Below, piece after piece: positions 12,048 to 20,395 of a stretch of DNA of 60,604 nt. Every line of letters begins with the position of its first letter. The stretch's first letter is position 1. This DNA is from Clostridia bacterium. Its GTDB lineage: Bacteria > Bacillota > Clostridia > Christensenellales > CAG-314. The translations under genes and the position numbers were made by a program. The stretch covers positions 117,249 to 177,852 of the forward strand of contig JAQVWG010000001.1 in assembly GCA_028698585.1 (NCBI GenBank). Reading direction: 5' to 3'. The notes under the pieces are model-generated. The model made no database searches. It had not been told where the DNA came from and saw only the letters and a program-made list of their open reading frames with translations.

Positions 12048-13262
12048 ATGGCTAAACAAAAGTTTGACAGAAGTAAACCACACGTCAACATTGGTACTAT
12101 CGGTCACGTTGACCACGGTAAGACCACTCTGACCGCTGCTATCACCATGGTAATGAGCATGGAAGGTAAAGCAGAGATTATGAAGTATGATGAGATTGAC
12201 AAGGCTCCAGAAGAGAGAGAAAGAGGTATAACAATCAATACCGCGCACGTTGAGTATCAAACAGACAATCGTCACTATGCTCACGTTGACTGCCCCGGCC
12301 ACGCCGACTATGTTAAGAACATGATTACAGGTGCCGCACAAATGGACGGTGCTATACTAGTAGTATCAGCTGCAGACGGCCCAATGCCACAGACAAGAGA
12401 ACATATCCTACTTGCTAGACAGGTCGGTGTTCCATACATTATCGTATTTATGAACAAGACAGACCTTGTTGACGATCCAGAACTACTGGAATTAGTAGAG
12501 ATGGAAGTAAGAGATCTATTATCTAAGTACGAGTTCCCAGGAGATGATATCCCGATTATTAAGGGTAGCGCTAAGGTTGCTATGGATAAGGCTATATCTG
12601 GTTGCACAGATCCACACGACCCAGCATTCAACTGCATTCACGAACTAATGGCTGCTGTTGATAGTTATATCCCCACCCCTCAGAGAGCAACAGATAAACC
12701 TTTCTTAATGCCAGTCGAAGACGTCTTCACCATCACAGGTCGTGGCACAGTTGCTACTGGTAGAGTTGAGAGAGGCGAGATTAAGATGGGCGATCCTATC
12801 GAAATCGTAGGTCTAAAGGACGAGATTACACAATCAACCGTAACAGGCGTTGAGATGTTCAGAAAACTACTTGATTCTGCACAAGCAGGCGACAACGTAG
12901 GTCTACTACTTCGTGGTATTAAGAGAAGCGAAGTTGAGAGAGGACAGGTTATAGCTAAGCCCAAGACCATTCACCCACACAAGAACTTCGAAGGTCAAGT
13001 ATACGTTCTAACTAAGGAAGAAGGCGGACGCCACAGCCCATTCTTTAATGGTTATCGTCCACAATTCTATTTCAGAACAACTGACGTTACCGGTTCAATC
13101 GAACTAGAGAAGGGTGTAGAGATGGTAATGCCTGGTGACCACACCACCATTAGCGTCAAACTTATTACACCTATCGCTATCGAAGAAGGACTAAGATTCG
13201 CTATCCGTGAGGGTGGTAGAACAGTAGGTTCTGGCGTAGTATCCAAGGTACTCAAAGACTAA
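12048..13262 (+). CDS. tuf: Elongation factor Tu
   Basis: EF-Tu, 404 residues, delivers aminoacyl-tRNA to the A site. [18 protein letters not shown] and NKTD are intact. The switch I region ([16 protein letters not shown]) and domains 2 and 3 are standard, with the usual C-terminal [14 protein letters not shown] strong AGGAGG precedes ATG 12048. The 155-nt gap after fusA is AT-rich and may contain a separate promoter, which would fit the high demand for this protein; I could not define one with good spacing. A strong terminator closes the operon. Confidence 0.99.
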   Translation: MAKQKFDRSKPHVNIGTIGHVDHGKTTLTAAITMVMSMEGKAEIMKYDEIDKAPEERERGITINTAHVEYQTDNRHYAHVDCPGHADYVKNMITGAAQMDGAILVVSAADGPMPQTREHILLARQVGVPYIIVFMNKTDLVDDPELLELVEMEVRDLLSKYEFPGDDIPIIKGSAKVAMDKAISGCTDPHDPAFNCIHELMAAVDSYIPTPQRATDKPFLMPVEDVFTITGRGTVATGRVERGEIKMGDPIEIVGLKDEITQSTVTGVEMFRKLLDSAQAGDNVGLLLRGIKRSEVERGQVIAKPKTIHPHKNFEGQVYVLTKEEGGRHSPFFNGYRPQFYFRTTDVTGSIELEKGVEMVMPGDHTTISVKLITPIAIEEGLRFAIREGGRTVGSGVVSKVLKD

Positions 13263-13281
13263 TTGTCTTTTCCTTCAATTA

Positions 13282-13316
13282 AACTACCTCGACAATAACC
13301 CTGTCGAGGTAGTTTT
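13282..13316 (+). terminator. Intrinsic terminator after tuf
   Basis: AACTACCTCGACA (13282-13294) pairs with TGTCGAGGTAGTT (13302-13314) over a 7-nt loop; a T-rich tract follows. It ends the rpoB-to-tuf block. Confidence 0.92.
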
Positions 13317-13564
13317 GTTGTAACCTATTGTCAACAAAACTACCCTATATGAGCTAGTTCGGAGACAACATCAATTATCCGTTAAGGCGTATATTACAGC
13401 CTATATGAATGACAATCATAACGTAAGTTTACCTTGAAATACGCGTTGTATATTAAAGGTAAACCATACGCTTGCCGTATGATAACAATAGATACAATGT
13501 CACTTGATAGGCTTAATTATCTGAGGGACAGATAGCTCATAATCGTATGATAGCAATAGTTAAT

Positions 13565-14280
13565 GTGTACCGCGATACATGGTAGATACGGTAAACACAG
13601 ACTACTACGCTATTATATCTGTGTGGTTGTTGATAGTATGAGTGTGTTGCGACATACTTAACTCAATTGAGCAACTAATTACTCAGTGCTACACGAGAGC
13701 AGTTGATATCAGTACACCTTGATACGTAGGCAGTAATAAAGGCATACAACAGTACTATGTGTTTGGCATGCAATATATTGTGTACCGCGATACATGGTAG
13801 ATACGGTAAACACAGACTACTACGCTATTATATCTGTGTGGTTGTTGATAGTATGAGTGTGTTGCGACATACTTAACTCAATTGAGCAACTAATTACTCA
13901 GTGCTACACGAGAGCAGTTGATATCAGTACACCTTGATACGTAGGCAGTAATAAAGGCATACAACAGTACTATGTGTTTGGCATGCAATATATTGTGTAC
14001 CGCGATACATGGTAGATACGGTAAACACAGACTACTAGCTATTCTGTCTGCGTGGTTGTTGATAGTATGAGTGTGTTGCGACATACTTAACTTAATTGAG
14101 TAACTAATTACTCAATGCTACACGAGAGCAGTTAATATCAGTACACCTTGATACGTAGGCAGTAATAAAGGCATACAACAGTACTATGTGTTTGGCATGC
14201 AATATATAGGTGTGCGTGATATACGAGGATATACGGATTAACGGACTGCTACTCTATCTGCGTAGTGGGTGATAGATATA
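13565..14280. repeat. Tandem ~215-bp repeat, three copies plus a degenerate fourth
   Basis: The units start at 13565, 13780 and 13995, each beginning GTGTACCGCGATACATGG. Copies 1 and 2 look identical by eye. Copy 3 is one base shorter and has several substitutions. A decayed fourth copy (about 14209-14280) keeps only the first third. Each unit can form at least two hairpins: ACACAGA/TCTGTGT (13595-13601 with 13618-13624 in copy 1) and TTGAGCAA-CTAA-TTACTCAG (13667-13686). In copy 3 two substitutions turn the second into the perfect stem TTGAGTAA-CTAA-TTACTCAA (14096-14115). No convincing ORF with a ribosome binding site is present. The whole 13.32-14.41 kb stretch has no gene; 13.32-13.56 kb holds only unassigned AT-rich sequence. 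Function unknown. Confidence 0.9.
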
Positions 14281-14421
14281 ATTTAACTTGACAGACAGTC
14301 TTAGTCGACGAGCAGAAACAACCCTATCTGTTCAAGAGTTAATATATATTTAAGTGCACTTTGAACTAAACGACTGCTACTTATCAATTATTTTTTTTAT
14401 ATAATTTTGTCCTTCTATTGC

Positions 14422-14450
14422 TTGACACCTAATAATCCTTATGATATAGT
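14422..14450 (+). promoter_or_regulatory. Promoter of rpmG-secE-nusG-rplKA
   Basis: TTGACA (14422-14427), 17 bp, TATAGT (14445-14450): near-perfect sigma-A spacing, 64 bp before the rpmG start. Confidence 0.85.
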
Positions 14451-14514
14451 AATCTAGCACTTCCAGTATGGGGTGTTAATTTTTCGTGTGAAAAATACGC
14501 AGGAGAATATAAAA

Positions 14515-14679
14515 ATGGCAAAAAAAGGCAATCGGGTCAAAGTAACGCTAGCATGTACTGAGTGCAAAGTCCGTAACTATGACAATATGAAGAACACCAA
14601 GAACACCACAGAGAAGCTTGAACTCAACAAGTACTGTTCAACATGCAAGAAACACACATTGCATAAGGAATCTAAGTAA
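14515..14679 (+). CDS. rpmG: 50S ribosomal protein L33, zinc-ribbon form
   Basis: L33, 54 residues from ATG 14515 ([10 protein letters not shown]), with CAGGAG just upstream; a longer frame from 14473 lacks a ribosome binding site. Two CxxC pairs (CTEC and CSTC) make this the zinc-binding form of L33, rather than the Cys-less form induced in zinc limitation in many Firmicutes. It is first in the rpmG-secE-nusG cluster, its standard place. Confidence 0.96.
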   Translation: MAKKGNRVKVTLACTECKVRNYDNMKNTKNTTEKLELNKYCSTCKKHTLHKESK

Positions 14680-14699
14680 TCAATAGAGGGAACAATAAT

Positions 14700-14912
14700 A
14701 TGGCAGAGAGAGTTAAAAGGCCGAATATCTTCAAGAGATTTGGCATGCACATCGCAAAGAGCTGGTCAGAACTCAAAAAAGTTAGTTGGCCGACATTTAT
14801 CGAGGTATTGAAGAATCTAGCAGTTGTACTAGTAGTCGTGCTATTCTTCATAGTAGTATTGACAGCATTCGACTCGATATTCCTATGGCTATATAAACTG
14901 CTATTGGCTTAA
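14700..14912 (+). CDS. secE: Preprotein translocase subunit SecE
   Basis: 70 residues with one C-terminal membrane helix (roughly residues 38-60) after the amphipathic SWSELKKVSWPTFIEV segment that characterises SecE. It clamps SecY in the SecYEG channel. Start ATG 14700 with AGAGGG upstream. Its position between rpmG and nusG is conserved across bacteria. Confidence 0.95.
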   Translation: MAERVKRPNIFKRFGMHIAKSWSELKKVSWPTFIEVLKNLAVVLVVVLFFIVVLTAFDSIFLWLYKLLLA

Positions 14913-14926
14913 TACTTATTGAACAA

Positions 14927-15451
14927 ATGAACAACGAAGCTAAATGGTATGTCCTGCACACATATGCAGGTTATGAGGGTATAGTCCGTACCAACATAGA
15001 GCAGATGATTGTCAATAATAATCTGCAGAATGTTATTACCGACATCAAAATACCGACCGAACAAGTGGTAGAGGAGCGCAATGGCAAGAAGAAGGCTGTT
15101 GAGCAGAAACTCATGCCCTGTTATGTGTTCATCAAGTTGGTATATTCCTCACAGATATGGTACCTCATTACTAACACAAGAGGTGTTACTGGTTTTGTCG
15201 GCCCACAAGGTAAGGCATGGCCACTAGATGATGAGGAAGTGAGAAGGCTCAAGCTCGAAGTAGTCAAGATTGATTTCAAACTCAATGTTGGCGACAACGT
15301 GCGCGTAATCGCTGGCGCATTCGAGACACTGATAGGGATAATTAAATCCATTGACCTCGTACGCCAGAAGGTAACAGTATCGTTATCTATGTTCGGCAGA
15401 GAGACTAATATTGAGATGGATTTCGATCAAGTCGAATCAATAGAAAAATAA
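14927..15451 (+). CDS. nusG: Transcription elongation/antitermination factor NusG
   Basis: 174 residues: an NGN domain beginning with AKWYVLHTYAGYEG, the TRGVTGFVG loop, and a C-terminal KOW domain (VGDNVRVIAGAFETLIG). It binds the RNA polymerase clamp and can link to Rho or ribosomal S10. The usual KOW loop GPF is AGAF here. The start ATG 14927, 14 bp after secE, has no clear Shine-Dalgarno, so translation may depend on coupling. Confidence 0.97.
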   Translation: MNNEAKWYVLHTYAGYEGIVRTNIEQMIVNNNLQNVITDIKIPTEQVVEERNGKKKAVEQKLMPCYVFIKLVYSSQIWYLITNTRGVTGFVGPQGKAWPLDDEEVRRLKLEVVKIDFKLNVGDNVRVIAGAFETLIGIIKSIDLVRQKVTVSLSMFGRETNIEMDFDQVESIEK

Positions 15452-15524
15452 CTACACTTCTGTCAACGGAAGTGATATGCAGTGGAAGAGGTTATAGCCT
15501 CGTTTACCACAAAGGAGTAAATAA

Positions 15525-15950
15525 ATGGCAAAGCAAGTAACAGGCGTTGTTAAACTACAACTGCCAGCGGGCAAAGCAACACCCGCACCACCAGTAGGCT
15601 CTGCATTAGGCCCAACAGGTATTAACATCCCGATGTTTACTAAAGAGTTTAATGCCAAGACAGCAGACAAAGCAGGTTTAATTATACCTGTAATCATCAC
15701 TATCTATAAGGACCACACATTCTCTATGGTTCTTAAGACTCCACCAGCACCAGTACTCATTAAGAAGGCATGCGGTATAGAGTCAGGTAGTAAAGTTCCC
15801 AATAAAGACAAGGTAGCCAAAATAACCAAGGCTCAAGTAATGGAGATAGCCAAGGCTAAGATGGTTGACCTGAATGCAGCAAGCCTAGAGACTGCTTGTT
15901 CTATGATTGCCGGTACTTGTCGCAGTATGGGCATAGTGGTAGAGGAGTAA
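15525..15950 (+). CDS. rplK: 50S ribosomal protein L11
   Basis: L11, 141 residues, ATG 15525 after AAAGGAG. It forms the GTPase-associated region with L10 and L7/L12 and is needed for RelA activation in other bacteria. The N-terminal proline-rich [18 protein letters not shown] and the rRNA-binding C-terminal half are normal. rplA follows after 10 bp, its ribosome binding site lying in the last rplK codons. Confidence 0.98.
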   Translation: MAKQVTGVVKLQLPAGKATPAPPVGSALGPTGINIPMFTKEFNAKTADKAGLIIPVIITIYKDHTFSMVLKTPPAPVLIKKACGIESGSKVPNKDKVAKITKAQVMEIAKAKMVDLNAASLETACSMIAGTCRSMGIVVEE

Positions 15951-15960
15951 ATGGTGTAAT

Positions 15961-16644
15961 ATGGGAAAGAGATATTTAGAGATTGCAAAAAAAGTTGATA
16001 GTACTAAACTGTATGAAGTAGATGAAGCAGTCGAGTTAGCACTTGAGACTGCAACAGCCAAGTTCGACGAAACAATGGAATTACACGTCAGGTTAGGCGT
16101 TGACCCAAGACACGCTGACCAACAAGTCCGTGGCGTAGTAGTACTACCCAACGGCACAGGTAAAAAAGTGCGTGTATTAGTCATAGCCAAGGGCGCTAAG
16201 GCTGATGAAGCAACGGCAGCAGGAGCGGATTTTGTCGGAGCCGAAGACGTTATCGCCAAGATTCAAGCAGGTTGGTTCGACTTTGACGTATGTATCACAA
16301 CACCAGATATGATGGGTCTAGTTGGTCGTATCGGTAAACTGTTAGGACCTAAGGGCTTGATGCCTAACCCCAAGAGTGGCACAGTATCTATGGACGTAAC
16401 CAAGGCTGTTACTGATGTTAAGGCTGGTAAGGTTGAGTACCGTGTTGACAAGACAGCTATATGTCACGTAATTTTCGGTAAGAAGTCATTCGGTAAAGAG
16501 AAACTAGCAGAGAACCTCAAGACCATTATGGACGCCATAATCAAGGCTAAGCCGTCAGCAAGTAAGGGCACATACCTCAAGAGCGTAGTCATAACATCAA
16601 CAATGGGCGCTGGCGTCAAGGTGCTATACAGAATGGCACAATAG
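15961..16644 (+). CDS. rplA: 50S ribosomal protein L1
   Basis: L1, 227 residues, forms the mobile L1 stalk at the E site. Conserved segments include the early [19 protein letters not shown], the central [14 protein letters not shown] signature, and the C-terminal [17 protein letters not shown]. The start ATG 15961 uses GAGGAG at the end of rplK, so the two are coupled. A 161-bp gap with the L10 leader follows. Confidence 0.98.
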   Translation: MGKRYLEIAKKVDSTKLYEVDEAVELALETATAKFDETMELHVRLGVDPRHADQQVRGVVVLPNGTGKKVRVLVIAKGAKADEATAAGADFVGAEDVIAKIQAGWFDFDVCITTPDMMGLVGRIGKLLGPKGLMPNPKSGTVSMDVTKAVTDVKAGKVEYRVDKTAICHVIFGKKSFGKEKLAENLKTIMDAIIKAKPSASKGTYLKSVVITSTMGAGVKVLYRMAQ

Positions 16645-16661
16645 CATTAATTAGTTGCCCC

Positions 16662-16781
16662 ACATAACAATTCGTATCCATAGACAGCAAGTATACAAGT
16701 AAATCTTGCCGAGGTACAAGCCAAAACGAAGATATTCTTCTGCCCTTGTATCCTTACATTGATACGAGGGCAATTATTTTA
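16662..16781 (+). promoter_or_regulatory. L10 leader (autoregulatory attenuator of rplJL)
   Basis: The rplA-rplJ gap has the known features of the ribosomal L10 leader: an A/G-rich internal segment with CTTGCCGAGGT (near 16707-16717), then an intrinsic terminator, GCCCTTGTATC (16742-16752) with GATACGAGGGC (16761-16771) and an AT-rich tail. In this class of leader excess L10(L12)4 complex favours termination (family knowledge). Exact ends are approximate. Confidence 0.75.
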
Positions 16782-16805
16782 TAGAATAAAATAAGGAGGA
16801 AAACG

Positions 16806-17309
16806 ATGGAAGAGAGAATTAGCCAACAGAGACAACAGAACATTGAGATAGTTGAGCAGATTAAACAGCATATTAATAACAGCACCGCTATGGTCATTAT
16901 TGACTATAAGGGATTGACTGTTGCACAAGATACCGAGTTTAGAAAGGCTTTTCGAGAACAGAATGTAGAGTATAAGGTACTCAAGAACACTCTTGTCCGC
17001 ATAGCGCTCAACGAACTAGGTTACACAGAGTTCGACTCAGCACTTAATGGCACGACTGCAGTCGCTTTTGCCAAGGGCGACGCACTAGCCGCTGCTAAAG
17101 TAGCTGTAGACTCAATCAGCAAGTACAACGCTATGGCTGTGAAGTGTGGCATGATAGATAAGAAGTTTATCGACGCAGACGCAGTTCAAGCATACGCCAA
17201 AGTGCCCAGTAAACCAGCCTTGCTATCCATGTTGTTGTCCGTACTTCAAGCACCTATACGTGGCTTGGCAGTAGCACTCAACAGAGTAGCAGAGAAACAG
17301 AACGGTTAG
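16806..17309 (+). CDS. rplJ: 50S ribosomal protein L10
   Basis: L10, 167 residues, ATG 16806 after AAGGAGG. It anchors L7/L12 dimers to the ribosomal stalk. The N-terminal globular part contains the YKVLKNTLVRIAL segment, and the C-terminal helix (SVLQAPIRGLAVALNRVAEK) is the L7/L12 binding spine. The preceding leader suggests autoregulation. Confidence 0.97.
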   Translation: MEERISQQRQQNIEIVEQIKQHINNSTAMVIIDYKGLTVAQDTEFRKAFREQNVEYKVLKNTLVRIALNELGYTEFDSALNGTTAVAFAKGDALAAAKVAVDSISKYNAMAVKCGMIDKKFIDADAVQAYAKVPSKPALLSMLLSVLQAPIRGLAVALNRVAEKQNG

Positions 17310-17381
17310 TCCCACCGAATAATAGGCTACAGTGTAGATGGCACTAGAAATCATCATAATAAATTATTTAGGAGAATTATA

Positions 17382-17750
17382 ATGGAAATCGCAAAATTGA
17401 TTGAAGAAATTAAGAATATGACAGTATTAGAGCTTAACGATTTAGTTAAGGCTATCGAAGCAGAGTTTGGCGTATCTGCCGCTGCTCCAGTTGCTGCTGC
17501 TGGTGGCGCTGCTGCAGTTGCCGCTCCTGTTGAAGAGAAGACGGAGTTCGATGTAGTGCTAACCTCTTTTGGCGAAAAGAAACTAGAAGTAATCAAAGTT
17601 GTTAGAGAGTTGACAGGTCTAGGCCTGGTCGATGCAAAGAAAATGGTTGAATCTGCTCCACAGACAGTTAAGGAAGGACAACCAAAGGATGAGGCCGAGA
17701 AAATTGTCGCTAAACTTAAGGAAGCCGGCGCAACTGCTGAACTTAAATAA
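17382..17750 (+). CDS. rplL: 50S ribosomal protein L7/L12
   Basis: 122 residues: N-terminal dimerisation domain, an Ala/Val/Pro hinge (residues about 34-52), and the C-terminal factor-binding domain with [18 protein letters not shown]. It recruits translational GTPases. ATG 17382 lies behind AGGAG. It is the last gene of the cluster; rpoB, its usual downstream neighbour, lies instead 16.5 kb upstream. Confidence 0.98.
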   Translation: MEIAKLIEEIKNMTVLELNDLVKAIEAEFGVSAAAPVAAAGGAAAVAAPVEEKTEFDVVLTSFGEKKLEVIKVVRELTGLGLVDAKKMVESAPQTVKEGQPKDEAEKIVAKLKEAGATAELK

Positions 17751-17780
17751 TCCTTTACACAATTATTACGTTGTATTGAA

Positions 17781-17810
17781 AATGCACTCTGTATGGAGTG
17801 CATTTTTTTT
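17781..17810 (+). terminator. Intrinsic terminator after rplL
   Basis: AATGCACTC (17781-17789), 6-nt loop, GAGTGCATT (17796-17804), then a run of T. Confidence 0.93.
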
Positions 17811-17934
17811 GTCTTATGATATTATTAATACATTATCACAGTGTTGTCATAAGTAATTAAGGTAAGGTGTGTAATAATCAGTATGCGAGTTATGTAGATA
17901 ACTTATGCAACACAGCTGATACAATAGTGATTAT

Positions 17935-18372
17935 CTACTCTATGACCAGTTTAAATACGGTGGTAACCTCGGCATATAATCTAAGAGTTATTTGATGTTC
18001 GCCTGTCATCTTGATAGGGGATGTTAGCAAGACACATTTTTTGTCAATATTGAACCCCTGTTCGTTGAGAGCATTAACTATTGCTTGGCTGGTAATAGCG
18101 CCATATAGCTTACCCATCTCGCCCTTCTTGGCGACTATTCTAACTGTCCTTCCTCTAATTGAGTCTGCCAGCGCCAGTGCATCTTTTTTCTCATTAAGTT
18201 TAGCAACTCTTTCCTGTTCTCTCTGTGCCTCAGTCCTCTTTATCTGTTCTGGTGTGGCAGCCACAGCCAATCCATTGCGAAATAAGTAGTTGTTGGCAAA
18301 GCCATCGGCAACGTTTTTGACATCGCCCTTTTTACCCTGTCCCTTAACATCGGCTGTAAGAATAACTTTCAT
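17935..18372 (-). CDS. rplI: 50S ribosomal protein L9
   Basis: L9, 145 residues from ATG 18372 ([17 protein letters not shown]), preceded on the minus strand by AAGGAG; the frame is open eight codons further upstream without support. The N-terminal domain ([13 protein letters not shown]) and the long connecting helix are clear. L9 bridges 50S to neighbouring ribosomes and limits frameshifting. In many Firmicutes rplI precedes dnaB directly; here dnaB is 19 kb away and rplI stands alone. Confidence 0.96.
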   Translation of the reverse strand: MKVILTADVKGQGKKGDVKNVADGFANNYLFRNGLAVAATPEQIKRTEAQREQERVAKLNEKKDALALADSIRGRTVRIVAKKGEMGKLYGAITSQAIVNALNEQGFNIDKKCVLLTSPIKMTGEHQITLRLYAEVTTVFKLVIE

Positions 18373-18408
18373 ATTTAATGTCTCCTTATTGTACATCTTG
18401 TGGTTAAC

Positions 18409-18437
18409 ACTTTAACATATAGAGCGTATTTTGTCAA
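18409..18437 (-). promoter_or_regulatory. Promoter of rplI
   Basis: Minus strand: TTGACA (18437-18432), 17 bp, TAAAGT (18414-18409), about 37 bp from the rplI start. Confidence 0.7.
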
Positions 18438-18525
18438 TATATAACATCCTTTTTTGACCTCATACATAATTGATATGTCTGTTGCCAAGAATAATACTGT
18501 ACATAGATGAACAGGAGGAACAATA

Positions 18526-18684
18526 ATGAGTAACAACAATCAATGTATCAATTGTGAAGTATGTGAGTGCGAACACAACAACAGAAGTTGTAAGTGTTGT
18601 AGCCTATCTACTATCACGGTAACCAATCACGACTCTATACCAAGTGCACATTACTGCAAGAACTACAGACCCTTTAAAGGCTAA
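18526..18684 (+). CDS. DUF1540 small cysteine-rich protein
   Basis: 52 residues starting MSNNNQCINCEVCECEHN at ATG 18526, with CAGGAGG upstream. Eight cysteines, the C-x-V-x-x-C-x-HN core, a C-terminal ITV strand and YCKNYRPF match the DUF1540 pattern. These small peptides are common in spore-forming Clostridia and probably bind metal; their role is not known. Usual members often have two copies of the motif, and this one has a single copy. It stands alone between rplI and prs with its own terminator. Confidence 0.8.
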   Translation: MSNNNQCINCEVCECEHNNRSCKCCSLSTITVTNHDSIPSAHYCKNYRPFKG

Positions 18685-18715
18685 TAGGTGGATTACCTGT
18701 ATTCACGTAGGAAAA

Positions 18716-18742
18716 GGAAGTTGCCCAAAAACTTCCTTTTTT
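18716..18742 (+). terminator. Intrinsic terminator after the DUF1540 gene
   Basis: GGAAGTT (18716-18722), 7-nt loop, AACTTCC (18730-18736), then six T. Confidence 0.9.
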
Positions 18743-18756
18743 ACTACTCTTTTGTA

Positions 18757-18785
18757 TTGACAAGGCTATATAATTGTTTTAGAAT
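18757..18785 (+). promoter_or_regulatory. Promoter of prs
   Basis: TTGACA (18757-18762), 17 bp, TAGAAT (18780-18785); prs starts 48 bp further on. Confidence 0.75.
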
Positions 18786-18832
18786 AATACTGCAATTTGG
18801 CTTAACCCCTTTTTTTTACGGAGGATGTAATC

Positions 18833-19789
18833 ATGTTAGGTGCCCCCTTAAGTGATATCAAAATCTTTGCTGGAAACGCAGGTAAGACACTGGCTAAGAA
18901 CATATGCGCCAACCTAGAGATGAGTCTAGGTGATATGGACGTGTTGAGATTCTCGGACGGCGAAGTGGCAGTCAATATCAAGGAAACGGTTAGAGGCAAG
19001 GACGTTTTTCTTGTTCAGTCTACGTCCCACCCTGTCAATGAGAATCTAATGGAGCTTCTCATTATAATAGATGCACTCAAGAGAGCATCAGCAGACCGTA
19101 TTACTGCAGTAATTCCATACTTCGGCTATGCAAGACAGGACTGGAAGGCTCGTGCTAGGGACCCAATAAGCGCTAGACTGGTCGCTGACTTGATAACTAC
19201 AGCTGGTGCGAGCAGGGTACTAACTATGGATTTACATTCTGCACAGTTGCAAGGGTTCTTCGATATCCCACTTGACCACCTAGTTGGACAAGGTCTGTTA
19301 TCTAAGTATTTCATACAGAATGGCTACAAGACTGAAGATTTAGTTATCGTTGCGCCTGATGTGGGTTCAGTGAAGCGTGCTCGTTCTATGGCTACCAAGT
19401 TCAATGCACCTATCGCTATTATTGATAAGCGCCGTCCCAAGGCTAATGTCATGGAAGTAATGAACATTATCGGTGATATAGATGGCAAGGTCTGTATAAT
19501 GGTTGACGATATGATAGACACTGCTGGTACTATATGTCAGGGTGCCATTGCACTCCGTGATCAGGGCGCCAGCAAGGTGTTGGCATGTTGTTCACACGGC
19601 GTATTATCCGGTCCTGCTATAGAGTGGATTATGGACAGTCCTATTGAGAAACTTGTCATGCTGGACACCATAGAACAGCCTCCAGAGAATTTGTGCTCCA
19701 AGATAATACAAGTTGGCGTATCGGAGTTATTCGCCTCTGCTATATCTAATATATATACCCACCATTCTGTAAGTAAATTGTTTGAATAG
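18833..19789 (+). CDS. prs: Ribose-phosphate pyrophosphokinase (PRPP synthase)
   Basis: 318 residues, the normal class I length. It transfers pyrophosphate from ATP to ribose 5-phosphate, feeding purine, pyrimidine, His, Trp and NAD synthesis. The ATP-binding RFSDGEVAVNIKETVRGKDVF region (seen as FSDGE and RGKDVF), the flexible loop YARQDWKARARDPISAR, the LHSAQLQGFFDIP segment and the PRPP-binding loop VDDMIDTAGT are intact. ATG 18833 is preceded by GGAGGA. Transcribed alone from its own promoter and closed by a strong terminator. Confidence 0.97.
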   Translation: MLGAPLSDIKIFAGNAGKTLAKNICANLEMSLGDMDVLRFSDGEVAVNIKETVRGKDVFLVQSTSHPVNENLMELLIIIDALKRASADRITAVIPYFGYARQDWKARARDPISARLVADLITTAGASRVLTMDLHSAQLQGFFDIPLDHLVGQGLLSKYFIQNGYKTEDLVIVAPDVGSVKRARSMATKFNAPIAIIDKRRPKANVMEVMNIIGDIDGKVCIMVDDMIDTAGTICQGAIALRDQGASKVLACCSHGVLSGPAIEWIMDSPIEKLVMLDTIEQPPENLCSKIIQVGVSELFASAISNIYTHHSVSKLFE

Positions 19790-19810
19790 AATTAAATATA
19801 CTTGTCAATA

Positions 19811-19840
19811 CTCCTACTGAATCAAGTAGGAGTTTTTTTT
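19811..19840 (+). terminator. Terminator after prs, overlapping the next gene's ribosome binding site
   Basis: CTCCTACT (19811-19818), loop GAATCA, AGTAGGAG (19825-19832), then eight T. The 3' arm contains TAGGAG, eight bases before ATG 19841, so the same bases can act as terminator arm or as Shine-Dalgarno. Confidence 0.9.
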
Positions 19841-20296
19841 ATGTTACGAATTACTATGGTTATGGCACTAGTCTGTGTGTTACTGGTAATGCTATACGCT
19901 ATGCCCAAGTCGCTTATCACAGTACTCGAACTACCCAGCGCAACATACTACATATACAGTCAAGATGATACAGGACTTGACACTGGTCAATCGGGAAGAG
20001 CTACCATAACTCGGTGCGACTATGCGACTGCTAGACAACTTGCTCGTCATACAGAGGGCATACAGGGATTTAGTATGAGTCTAGCTACAGATATAGCGCA
20101 AATTAAACGGATTTTGCATCAGTTGGACGTAATTATTGTGCAAAGTGAGGTTATAGGCTCAATCAGCAGTATCTATGGATACTCACCCAGAATAGCAGGT
20201 GGAATCAATATAGACGGAACAATTATCAACATACAACTAGCCTATAGTAATGGCATACTACATATTGGCAGTCCCGTTATTCTCGGCAGTTATTAG
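19841..20296 (+). CDS. Conserved clostridial exported protein, function unknown
   Basis: 151 residues from ATG 19841. An N-terminal hydrophobic helix (MLRITMVMALVCVLLVMLYA) suggests a signal anchor. The rest is a compact domain starting SATYYIYSQDD and ending with GYSPRIAGG...INIQLAY...GSPVILGSY, a pattern I associate with an unnamed small family near cell-envelope or sporulation genes in Clostridia. It lies between prs and a spoIIQ-like peptidase. The only visible ribosome binding site is in the prs terminator arm. A longer frame from TTG 19802 would translate the hairpin and is unlikely. No function can be assigned. Confidence 0.6.
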   Translation: MLRITMVMALVCVLLVMLYAMPKSLITVLELPSATYYIYSQDDTGLDTGQSGRATITRCDYATARQLARHTEGIQGFSMSLATDIAQIKRILHQLDVIIVQSEVIGSISSIYGYSPRIAGGINIDGTIINIQLAYSNGILHIGSPVILGSY

Positions 20297-20395
20297 TACC
20301 CCCCAAAAAAAATAATTGCGCGCATGCTAGTTTATTAACTGCTCAATGTGTAAATACTTACTAGCACAATAACAATGTAATTAGGAGGAAAAACT

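Noticed and set aside
13890..14084. 64-codon frame in the 215-bp repeats
   Set aside because: It is not kept in all copies, has no ribosome binding site, and the hairpins explain the conservation better.
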